A stretch of DNA of 5,272 nucleotides from positions 1-5,272 of the forward strand of contig CAMTJB010000096.1 in the NCBI GenBank assembly GCA_947072715.1, written 5' to 3'. This document shows, piece after piece, positions 1 through 5,272 of the stretch (the stretch's first letter is position 1; every line of letters begins with the position of its first letter). The translations under genes were made by a program, and so were the position numbers. The DNA comes from an uncultured Fusobacteriaceae bacterium (GTDB lineage: Bacteria > Fusobacteriota > Fusobacteriia > Fusobacteriales > Fusobacteriaceae). The notes beneath the pieces were generated by a model. That model ran no database searches. It was given only the letters and a program-made list of their open reading frames with translations, and had not been told where the DNA came from.

Positions 1-341
1 ATAAATTTTTCTCTTCCTAAATCTTCTTTCTTTAAACCATCTTTAGCAAGTTTTCTCTCAACCATGTTTTGAGTTGCTATTCCAGCGTGGTCAGTTCCTG
101 GCATCCAAAGAGTATTGAATCCACTCATTCTCTTATATCTGATAATAGTATCTTGAATTGTATTATTAAGTACGTGTCCCATGTGTAAAATACCAGTTAC
201 ATTTGGTGGTGGGATAACTATTGAATAGTTTGGTTTATTATCATCTAAAGTAGCTTTAAAATATTTGTTATCTTCCCATATTTTATACCATTTGTCCTCT
301 ATATCTTTAGGGGAATATGTTTTTTCTAATTCGTTTAGCAT
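1..341 (-). CDS. valS: Valyl-tRNA synthetase, N-terminal part (3' end beyond window)
   Basis: ValRS is the class I synthetase that activates valine with ATP and transfers it to tRNA-Val in the cytoplasm. Only the first 113 codons of a protein usually near 880 residues are present. Translation begins [19 protein letters not shown], the usual ValRS opening. It continues through [14 protein letters not shown] (43-56), where HMGH is the class I HIGH nucleotide-binding signature. Next comes [13 protein letters not shown] (79-91), a stretch characteristic of ValRS. The KMSKS loop, editing domain and anticodon-binding region would lie left of the window. The ATG at 339-341 is preceded by a strong Shine-Dalgarno. 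The gene follows engB by 54 nt on the same strand with no clear terminator, so read-through from the protease operon is likely. No T-box leader fits in this gap. Confidence 0.96.
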   Translation of the reverse strand, partial: MLNELEKTYSPKDIEDKWYKIWEDNKYFKATLDDNKPNYSIVIPPPNVTGILHMGHVLNNTIQDTIIRYKRMSGFNTLWMPGTDHAGIATQNMVERKLAKDGLKKEDLGREKF

Positions 342-350
342 TGTATGATT

Positions 351-357
351 ACCTCCT
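351..357 (-). promoter_or_regulatory. Strong Shine-Dalgarno of valS
   Basis: AGGAGGT, a near-perfect anti-16S complement, stands 9 nt before the valS ATG at 339-341 and settles the start. It is the strongest ribosome-binding site in the window. Confidence 0.85.
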
Positions 358-358
358 A

Positions 359-376
359 ATAATGAAAAATCATTAT
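359..376 (-). repeat. AT-rich inverted repeat in the engB-valS gap
   Basis: ATAATGA (359-365) and TCATTAT (370-376) form a perfect 7-bp inverted repeat with a 4-nt loop. On the transcribed strand the loop is UUUU. The stem has only one G-C pair and no U-tract follows it, so it is not a convincing intrinsic terminator. It ends immediately before the valS Shine-Dalgarno and could mildly affect translation initiation. It could also be chance in this base composition. Confidence 0.4.
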
Positions 377-395
377 CATTTTATATTATATTCTT

Positions 396-1079
396 TTAGT
401 TTTGTAACTCTTCTTCTTCTTCATACTCTTCTTCAATAACTTCAACTTCTTTGTCAGCTTCAATACAAGGCATTAACATTTCAGGTTCAACGTATTCCTC
501 ATTTAGCATCTCTCCCATAAAGTTTAATACTTCATCTTTTCCATTATTAGAAAGTGATGAGTGGAAAAGTACATCGCTGTTATCAAAGTCTATTTTCTTT
601 CTGATATCTTTTAAACATTTAAATTTCTCATTTCCAGAAACTTTATCCATTTTAGTAAAGATTATTTTGAATGGTACATCATAGTGATCTAGCCACTGTA
701 ACATCTCTAAGTCCTCTTCACTTGGAACTCTTCTAATATCTAGAAGAACAAAAACAAATTTACCTCTGTGAGAAGCAAGATATCTATTCATAGTATCTCC
801 CCACTCTTTTTTCATCTCTTTTGGAACTTTAGCAAAACCATATCCAGGTAAGTCAACTACATAAAAATCATTATTAATAACGAAATAGTTTATAAGTTGT
901 GTTCTTCCAGGTGTTTTACTTGTTTTTGCTAATTTTTTTCTATTTGTAATACTGTTTATAAGAGAAGATTTTCCAACATTTGATCTTCCAACAAAGGCAA
1001 ACTCTAGTTTACCTTTGTGTTCTGGATAATCTTTCTCATGAACAGCTGATTTTACAAATTCAGCTTGTTTAATTTGCAT
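396..1079 (-). CDS. engB: Ribosome biogenesis GTPase EngB (YsxC/YihA family)
   Basis: EngB is a small TRAFAC-class GTPase needed for late maturation of the 50S ribosomal subunit; it is essential in several bacteria. The 227-residue protein shows all the GTPase motifs in order: G1 GRSNVGKS (31-38), G2 with TPGRTQ (56-61), G3 DLPGYGFAKVP (76-86, the EngB family signature), G4 TKMD (142-145) and G5 around SSLSNNGKDE (174-183). The start MQIKQAEFVKSAV resembles the N-termini of known YsxC proteins. Family members are usually about 195-210 residues. The extra length here is a C-terminal acidic tail (about 199-227) with 12 Asp/Glu among the last 21 residues, partly encoded by four consecutive GAA codons. 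The first 11 nt overlap lon, so it is presumably expressed with the protease genes. The lon-engB pairing is also found in Bacilli (lonA-ysxC), which supports the call. Confidence 0.96.
   Translation of the reverse strand: MQIKQAEFVKSAVHEKDYPEHKGKLEFAFVGRSNVGKSSLINSITNRKKLAKTSKTPGRTQLINYFVINNDFYVVDLPGYGFAKVPKEMKKEWGDTMNRYLASHRGKFVFVLLDIRRVPSEEDLEMLQWLDHYDVPFKIIFTKMDKVSGNEKFKCLKDIRKKIDFDNSDVLFHSSLSNNGKDEVLNFMGEMLNEEYVEPEMLMPCIEADKEVEVIEEEYEEEEELQN
411..422 (-). repeat. Trinucleotide run (GAA)4 in the engB acidic tail
   Basis: On the plus strand this reads as four TTC units. It encodes four consecutive Glu residues of the EngB tail, followed by a GAG Glu codon. Further TTC-rich sequence, broken by a TAT codon, continues to about 435. 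Unit gain or loss would change tail length without a frameshift. At four units it may simply be chance in a Glu-rich stretch. Confidence 0.6.
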
Positions 1080-3429
1080 CTTTTTTCACATTCTCCTTTT
1101 TAGTTACTTTTTTCTTAGGAGTATCAATTTTTTCTAAAATTATCTCTTCCACTTCTTTATATGTAGAAACAAAATGAATAGTCATATCCTTTTTTACTTC
1201 TTTTGGAATATCTTGTTCATCAGATCTGTTTTCTTCAGGAAGAATAACTTCTCTTATTCCAACTCTGTGAGCTCCTATTACTTTTTCTTTTACTCCACCA
1301 ATAGGAAGAACTTCACCAGTAATAGTTACTTCTCCTGTCATAGCAACATCCTGTCTAATTTTTCTACCTGAAATAACAGATAAAATAGCAGTTGTAATAG
1401 CTATACCAGCAGATGGACCATCTTTAGGTGTTGCTCCCTCTGGAAAGTGTAAATGAATATCTTTCTTTTCAAAAAAATTAGTTTCAGATAGATTAAAATC
1501 TTCTAAATGAGACTTTATATATGTATAAGCAACTGTTGCAGATTCTTTCATTACATTTCCTAAAGTTCCTGTTAGAGAAAGAGCTCCCTTTCCACCAATA
1601 GCAACCCCTTGAACTTCTAATGTTGTACCACCATAAGCAGTCCAAGCAAGTCCATTAACAATACCTTGTTTTAAAGTCTTTTCTCTTAATTTTTCAGGTT
1701 TTAATTTAGGTTTACCTAGATATTTTTCTAAATTATTAAGAGTTATAGATAATTTCTTTTTATCTTTTTCAATAACTTCTCTTGCAAGTTTTCTGAAAAG
1801 TAAATTAAATTCTCTTTTTAAATTTCTAACTCCAGCTTCTCTAGTATATTCATTGATAATTTTTAAAATAGTATTATCAGATATATCAAATTTAATATTA
1901 GATAAGCCATTATCTTTTTGAGATTGACCAATTAGATAGTTTTTAGCAATATGAACTTTTTCAAATTCAGTATAAGAAGAAAGAGAGATAATCTCCATTC
2001 TGTCTCTTAAAGGTCCAGAAATTCCTCTTAAATCATTTGCTGTAGCCACAAAGAATACTTTTGATAAATCAAAGGGCATATCTAAATAGTGATCTTCAAA
2101 GTGAAAATTTTGTTCAGGATCAAGAACTTCAAGCATAGCTGAAGAAGGATCTCCTTTAAAATCTGAAGCCATTTTATCGATTTCATCAAGTAAAATAACT
2201 GGATTAGAAGTGCCAGCTTCTTTTAAAGCTTTAATTATACGTCCAGGCATAGATCCAACATAAGTTCTTCTATGACCACGAATTTCAGCTTCATCACGAA
2301 CCCCACCTAATGAGACTCTAACAAATTTTCTTCCCATAGATTCAGCAATTGATTTTACAAGTGATGTTTTTCCAACACCTGGTGGACCAGCAAGGCAAAG
2401 AATACCACCTTTTGTATCAGGATTCAGTTGCTTAACAGCAAGATAATCAAGAATTCTATCCTTTACATCATGTAGACCATAATGATCTTTATCTAAAGTT
2501 TTACTAGCTATCTTAATATCTAAAATATCTTTACTTTCCTTGTTCCAAGGAAGAGATATAATAGTTTCAATAAATGTTCTGCAAACACTAGCTTCAGCAG
2601 AGAAAGAAGCCATTTTAGAAAGTTTCTTTAATTCTGCTTCAGCTTTTTTTAGAGCGTATTTAGGAAGTTTAGCTTTTTTTATCTCCTTCTCTAAATCCTT
2701 TAAATCGTCATCAGCAGACTCTCCAATCTCCTCTTTTATTGCAGTAATTTTCTCTTTTAAGTAAAAGTTCTTTTGTGCAGTATTAAGTTTATCTTTAACT
2801 TTATCATCTAACTTTTTTTCTAATTTAGAAATTTCAATCTCTTGAGCTAAAATTTCTAATAGCATATATCCTCTATTTTCTAGATCAGTTTCAGCTAAAA
2901 TTTCTTGTTTAATTTCGCTAGGTACAGGTAAGTGAGAAGAGATAACATTGTAAACATTATCTAAATCTTTGATACTTCTTATAGTAGCAATTAAATCACT
3001 TGGTATTTTTGCACTTAAAGATGCGAAATTTTCAAAAGCTTTTGTAACTTTTCTAAGTAATGCATCTGTCATATTATCTTCTAGTTCAGAAGGTATAGAA
3101 GTCTCGTAACTCGCGATATATTCACCATTTAAGATTTTGATATCACTAATATTAGCTCTAACATCTCCTTCAACTAAAACTTTAATTGTGTCATTTTGCA
3201 TTTTTACAATTTGAAGAATATTAGCAACTACCCCAACAGAATGAATACCTGTTTCAAGGTTTGGATTTTCTTCAAAAGGATCTATTTGCATTCCTAATAA
3301 GATTTGACTCTTAGTAGCAATTGTTTTTTCTAATGTAGCAATACTTAAAGTTCTTCCTACATATAGTGGAGTAACAACTCCAGGAAATATAATCATATCT
3401 CTAGTAGGTATAAATGGTAATTGTTTCAT
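1069..3429 (-). CDS. lon: ATP-dependent endopeptidase La (Lon)
   Basis: Lon is a homohexameric cytoplasmic protease that carries unfoldase and peptidase on one chain and degrades damaged and regulatory proteins. At 786 residues it has the usual size of bacterial LonA. The N-terminal substrate-binding domain (about 1-200) opens with LPFIPTRDMIIFPG, and a charged helical, coiled-coil-like region spans about 195-275. The AAA+ module has Walker A GPPGVGKT (348-355), Walker B VILLDEIDK (411-419), sensor 1 in VATAND (Asn465), an Arg finger in LRDRME (Arg477) and sensor 2 in GVRNLKR (Arg535). The C-terminal S16 peptidase has the nucleophile Ser673 in DGPSAG (codon 1411-1413) and Lys716 in GGVKEK (codon 1282-1284). 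Their 43-residue spacing matches the Ser-Lys dyad of E. coli Lon. The last 20 or so residues are a lysine-rich tail beyond the peptidase fold. lon starts 11 nt after clpX and overlaps engB by 11 nt. No dedicated promoter is visible before it. Confidence 0.98.
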   Translation of the reverse strand: MKQLPFIPTRDMIIFPGVVTPLYVGRTLSIATLEKTIATKSQILLGMQIDPFEENPNLETGIHSVGVVANILQIVKMQNDTIKVLVEGDVRANISDIKILNGEYIASYETSIPSELEDNMTDALLRKVTKAFENFASLSAKIPSDLIATIRSIKDLDNVYNVISSHLPVPSEIKQEILAETDLENRGYMLLEILAQEIEISKLEKKLDDKVKDKLNTAQKNFYLKEKITAIKEEIGESADDDLKDLEKEIKKAKLPKYALKKAEAELKKLSKMASFSAEASVCRTFIETIISLPWNKESKDILDIKIASKTLDKDHYGLHDVKDRILDYLAVKQLNPDTKGGILCLAGPPGVGKTSLVKSIAESMGRKFVRVSLGGVRDEAEIRGHRRTYVGSMPGRIIKALKEAGTSNPVILLDEIDKMASDFKGDPSSAMLEVLDPEQNFHFEDHYLDMPFDLSKVFFVATANDLRGISGPLRDRMEIISLSSYTEFEKVHIAKNYLIGQSQKDNGLSNIKFDISDNTILKIINEYTREAGVRNLKREFNLLFRKLAREVIEKDKKKLSITLNNLEKYLGKPKLKPEKLREKTLKQGIVNGLAWTAYGGTTLEVQGVAIGGKGALSLTGTLGNVMKESATVAYTYIKSHLEDFNLSETNFFEKKDIHLHFPEGATPKDGPSAGIAITTAILSVISGRKIRQDVAMTGEVTITGEVLPIGGVKEKVIGAHRVGIREVILPEENRSDEQDIPKEVKKDMTIHFVSTYKEVEEIILEKIDTPKKKVTKKENVKKDAN
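1093..1098 (-). promoter_or_regulatory. Shine-Dalgarno of engB inside the 3' end of lon
   Basis: AAGGAG lies within the last codons of lon, with 13 nt between it and the engB ATG. That is longer than the usual 5-10 nt. No other start is available: the engB frame has TGA at 1086-1088, and the two codons after it, AAA and AAG, cannot initiate. The ATG at 1077-1079 therefore stands despite the long spacing, perhaps helped by ribosomes finishing lon 11 nt further on. Confidence 0.6.
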
Positions 3430-3438
3430 ATTTAAAAA

Positions 3439-3449
3439 CCCTATCCTTT
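3439..3449 (-). promoter_or_regulatory. Shine-Dalgarno region of lon, overlapping the clpX stop
   Basis: AAAGGA (3444-3449) and the adjoining AGGG (3439-3442) precede the lon ATG by 14 and 9 nt respectively, so AGGG is the better-spaced site. The clpX TAG (3441-3443) lies inside this region. No ATG, GTG or TTG occurs in the lon frame between the preceding in-frame stop and the ATG at 3427-3429, which fixes the start. Confidence 0.55.
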
Positions 3450-4721
3450 CTTATTATTTATTAGTATTTTAGTATTATCTGTAATTGTTTCTTCAGTAAT
3501 TGTTACAGATTTTATATTTTTATCCGATGGTACATTGTACATAATATCAAGCATAATTGATTCAATAATAGCTCTTAAACCTCTTGCTCCAATTTTTCTT
3601 TTCAGTGCAAGTTCAGCTATTTTTTTAAGAGCAGACTCTTCAAATTCTAACTTAACTCCATCCATCTCTAAATATTTAGTATATTGCTTAATAATAGCAT
3701 TTTTAGGTTCAGTTAAAATTTTAATAAGAGCTTTTTCATCTAATTTTTCTAGAGTTGTAATAATTGGTAATCTTCCCACTAATTCAGGAATAATTCCATT
3801 TTTTACTAAGTCTTCAGGAAGTATATTTTGGAATACTTTGTTATCTTCTTCAAACTTTTTCTTTTCAATATCAGCACCAAATCCTAAAGATTTTTTAGAA
3901 GTTCTTGATTGAATTAATTTTTCTAATCCTTCAAATGCTCCTCCAACTATAAATAATATATTAGAAGTATCAATAGAAATATTCTCTTGATTAGGATGCT
4001 TTCTTCCTCCATTAGGTGGAACAGTAGCAACTGTACCTTCAACTATTTTTAAAAGAGCTTGTTGTACTCCCTCTCCAGAAACATCACGAGTAATAGAAGT
4101 ATTTTCAGATTTTCTAGAGATTTTATCAATTTCATCTATATAGATAATTCCTCTTTGTGTTGCTGCAACATCGTAATTTGCAGATTGTAATAATCTAACT
4201 AGAACATTTTCAACGTCATCACCAACATATCCAGCTTCAGTAAGAGTTGTAGCATCAGCTATAGCAAAAGGAACATGAAGTATCTTTGCTAGAGTTTGAG
4301 CTAGTAATGTTTTTCCAGAACCTGTAGGTCCAACAAGTAGAACATTGGCTTTTTGTAATTCAATTTCATCATCATTATTTTTGTCTATTTTTAAATTATG
4401 AGTTAATCTTTTATAATGGTTATAAACAGCAACTGATAAAACTTTTTTAGGTTCTTCTTGTCCTATAACATATTCATCAAGTTTTGCTTTTATCTCTTTA
4501 GGAGATAAAAGTTTAAAATCTTTTAAGCTATTTTCTCCACTGTGAACTTGAGGAAGTTGCTCATCTTCATCATAGTATCCACCACCTATTCCCATCATCT
4601 CAGCAATTCCATCAATACATTCGTCACAGATAAAAACCCCATTAGGACCAGCAACCATTTGATCAACATCATTGTTCCCTTTTCCACAGAAAGAGCATAC
4701 TTTCATACTTTTATTTGTCAT
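3441..4721 (-). CDS. clpX: ATP-dependent Clp protease ATP-binding subunit ClpX
   Basis: ClpX is the hexameric AAA+ unfoldase that selects tagged or misfolded substrates, unfolds them and threads them into ClpP. The protein has 426 residues, the normal family length. The N-terminal zinc-binding domain has Cys9, Cys12, Cys32 and Cys35. An acidic, glycine-rich linker (about 45-65) leads to the AAA+ module. There, Walker A is GPTGSGKT (131-138), the pore-1 loop is GYVG (164-167), and Walker B is IIYIDEIDK (192-200, Asp196/Glu197). The pore-2 region is SGEGVQ (215-220) and the RKH loop is GRKHP (239-243). The ClpP-docking loop reads LGF (279-281) where the best-known ClpX has IGF. The Arg finger is in ELVGRLP (Arg317) and sensor 2 in GARGLR (379-383 region). 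The start is ATG at 4721; Met6 is less likely because it lacks a nearby Shine-Dalgarno. The gene lies between clpP (12 nt) and lon (11 nt), clearly in one operon. Confidence 0.98.
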   Translation of the reverse strand: MTNKSMKVCSFCGKGNNDVDQMVAGPNGVFICDECIDGIAEMMGIGGGYYDEDEQLPQVHSGENSLKDFKLLSPKEIKAKLDEYVIGQEEPKKVLSVAVYNHYKRLTHNLKIDKNNDDEIELQKANVLLVGPTGSGKTLLAQTLAKILHVPFAIADATTLTEAGYVGDDVENVLVRLLQSANYDVAATQRGIIYIDEIDKISRKSENTSITRDVSGEGVQQALLKIVEGTVATVPPNGGRKHPNQENISIDTSNILFIVGGAFEGLEKLIQSRTSKKSLGFGADIEKKKFEEDNKVFQNILPEDLVKNGIIPELVGRLPIITTLEKLDEKALIKILTEPKNAIIKQYTKYLEMDGVKLEFEESALKKIAELALKRKIGARGLRAIIESIMLDIMYNVPSDKNIKSVTITEETITDNTKILINNKKG

Positions 4722-4728
4722 AATTTCA

Positions 4729-4735
4729 CCACCTT
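4729..4735 (-). promoter_or_regulatory. Shine-Dalgarno of clpX, overlapping the clpP stop
   Basis: AAGGTGG lies 7 nt before the clpX ATG, and its first two bases are part of the clpP TAA stop (4734-4736). This placement fixes the clpX start at 4721. It also suggests that ribosomes ending clpP re-initiate or are recruited directly onto clpX (translational coupling, inferred). Confidence 0.75.
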
Positions 4736-5272
4736 ATCTTGTAAAAACTTTATCAATTAGACCATACTCTACAGCTTCAGCAGAAGACATAAAGTTATCT
4801 CTATCAGTATCTTTAGTAATTTTTTTAATAGTTTGACCAGTGTGTTTTGCTAAAAGACCATTTAAAGACTCTTTTAAACGCAAAATTTCTTTAGCTTGAA
4901 TTTCTATATCAGTAGCTTGACCTCTAGCCCCACCTAAAGGTTGGTGAATCATTATTCTTGAGTTTTCAAGAGCGAATCTCTTTCCTTTAGCTCCAGCTGA
5001 AAGCAGAAAAGCTCCCATACTTGCAGCTTGACCAATACAAACTGTTTGTACATCTGGTTTTATATAATTCATAGTGTCATAAATTGCCATTCCAGCAGTA
5101 ACAACTCCACCAGGACTGTTAATATACATGATGATATCTCTATCAGGATCTTCAGCCTCTAAAAATAATAATTGAGCAACAACAGCATTAGCTACATTGT
5201 CATCAATTTCTGTTCCCAAGAAAATAATTCTATCTTTTAAAAGTCTAGAGTATACATCGTATGCTCTTTCTC
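4734..5272 (-). CDS. clpP: ATP-dependent Clp protease proteolytic subunit ClpP (5' end beyond window)
   Basis: ClpP is the serine peptidase that forms the double-ring proteolytic chamber of ClpXP in the cytoplasm. It degrades polypeptides fed in by an AAA+ unfoldase. The frame is open to the right edge and gives 178 visible residues, starting [19 protein letters not shown], a typical ClpP N-terminal stretch. About 15-20 residues (propeptide or axial loop and start codon) therefore lie outside the window. The catalytic triad is complete by family spacing. The nucleophile Ser is in GQAASMGAF (codon 5019-5021), the His is in MIHQPLGG (codon 4944-4946), and the Asp is in DTDRDNF (codon 4797-4799). 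The oxyanion-hole motif NSPGG is also present. The protein ends normally at VFTR followed by TAA. clpX follows after 12 nt, so the peptidase and its unfoldase are almost certainly co-transcribed. The TTG at 5217-5219 is an internal Leu codon, not the start. Confidence 0.97.
   Translation of the reverse strand, partial: ERAYDVYSRLLKDRIIFLGTEIDDNVANAVVAQLLFLEAEDPDRDIIMYINSPGGVVTAGMAIYDTMNYIKPDVQTVCIGQAASMGAFLLSAGAKGKRFALENSRIMIHQPLGGARGQATDIEIQAKEILRLKESLNGLLAKHTGQTIKKITKDTDRDNFMSSAEAVEYGLIDKVFTR

Noticed and set aside
359..376. Intrinsic terminator after engB
   Set aside because: The stem is 7 bp with one G-C pair, and the U residues are in the loop rather than after the stem. It does not look able to stop RNA polymerase.
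385..413. Promoter for valS: TATAAT at 385-390 with a possible -35 at 408-413
   Set aside because: The -10 match is perfect, but the hexamer 17 nt upstream reads GAAGAG, far from TTGACA, and there is no extended -10. TATAAT is expected often by chance in DNA this AT-rich.
451..684. Plus-strand open frame of 77 codons
   Set aside because: It lies antisense to engB. Its composition (Ser, Phe, Ile rich) is what the complement of AT-rich coding DNA gives, and it matches no recognisable family.
3879..3887. LGF instead of IGF in the ClpX loop that docks into ClpP
   Set aside because: Leu for Ile is a conservative change in a loop whose first position tolerates aliphatic residues, so it is unlikely to alter ClpP binding.
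3535..3912. Plus-strand open frame of 125 codons
   Set aside because: It is entirely antisense to the intact clpX gene and has no recognisable domain. The same applies to the shorter plus-strand frames at 1174-1371, 2540-2764 and 4542-4760.
4704..4706. Met6 as an alternative start for clpX
   Set aside because: It would keep all zinc-binding cysteines, but it has no Shine-Dalgarno at proper spacing. The ATG at 4721 has one 7 nt upstream.
5217..5219. TTG as a start codon for clpP
   Set aside because: The frame stays open to the window edge and the 17 preceding residues are conserved ClpP sequence, so the gene starts outside the window.
1..5272. CRISPR array, insertion sequence, tRNA, rRNA, prophage or novel defence system
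   Set aside because: No spaced direct repeats, transposase or tRNA-like segment was seen. Nearly every base is accounted for by five intact-looking housekeeping genes.

Overview
The window is an AT-rich, housekeeping stretch of a bacterial chromosome. G+C looks like roughly one third by eye. All coding is on the minus strand, with stops and starts close together or overlapping. Reading along the minus strand (high to low coordinates) the order is clpP (5' end missing), clpX, lon, engB (ysxC/yihA family) and valS (3' end missing). Codon choice (AAA, GAA, TTA, AGA) and this gene order suggest a member of the Fusobacteriia, Fusobacterium or a close relative. From memory, Fusobacterium keeps the same set, with trigger factor before clpP. 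Bacilli keep a related tig-clpX-lon-ysxC block, but there clpP and valS lie elsewhere. The taxonomic call is inference from gene order and protein style, not from a database search.

Layout: 5272-4734 is clpP, running off the right edge. 4721-3441 is clpX, only 12 nt after the clpP stop and in the same reading frame. 3429-1069 is lon, 11 nt after clpX. 1079-396 is engB, whose first 11 nt overlap the end of lon. 341-1 is the first part of valS, 54 nt after engB. That 54-nt gap is the longest non-coding stretch. It holds a small AT-only inverted repeat and a strong Shine-Dalgarno sequence, with no convincing terminator and no room for a T-box. Nothing in the window looks like a terminator that would end a transcript.

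Functionally this is a protein quality-control operon. ClpX recognises, unfolds and translocates substrates into the ClpP barrel, and Lon is a second, self-contained ATP-dependent protease. EngB is an essential-type GTPase for 50S ribosome assembly, and ValRS charges tRNA-Val. Every key motif that should fall inside the window is present, so all genes appear functional. No mobile element, RNA gene, CRISPR array or accessory system was found. The oddities are modest: clpP and clpX are separated by one in-frame stop, Lon has a lysine-rich tail, EngB has a glutamate-rich tail built partly on a GAA repeat, and a start-stop dicodon sits before engB.
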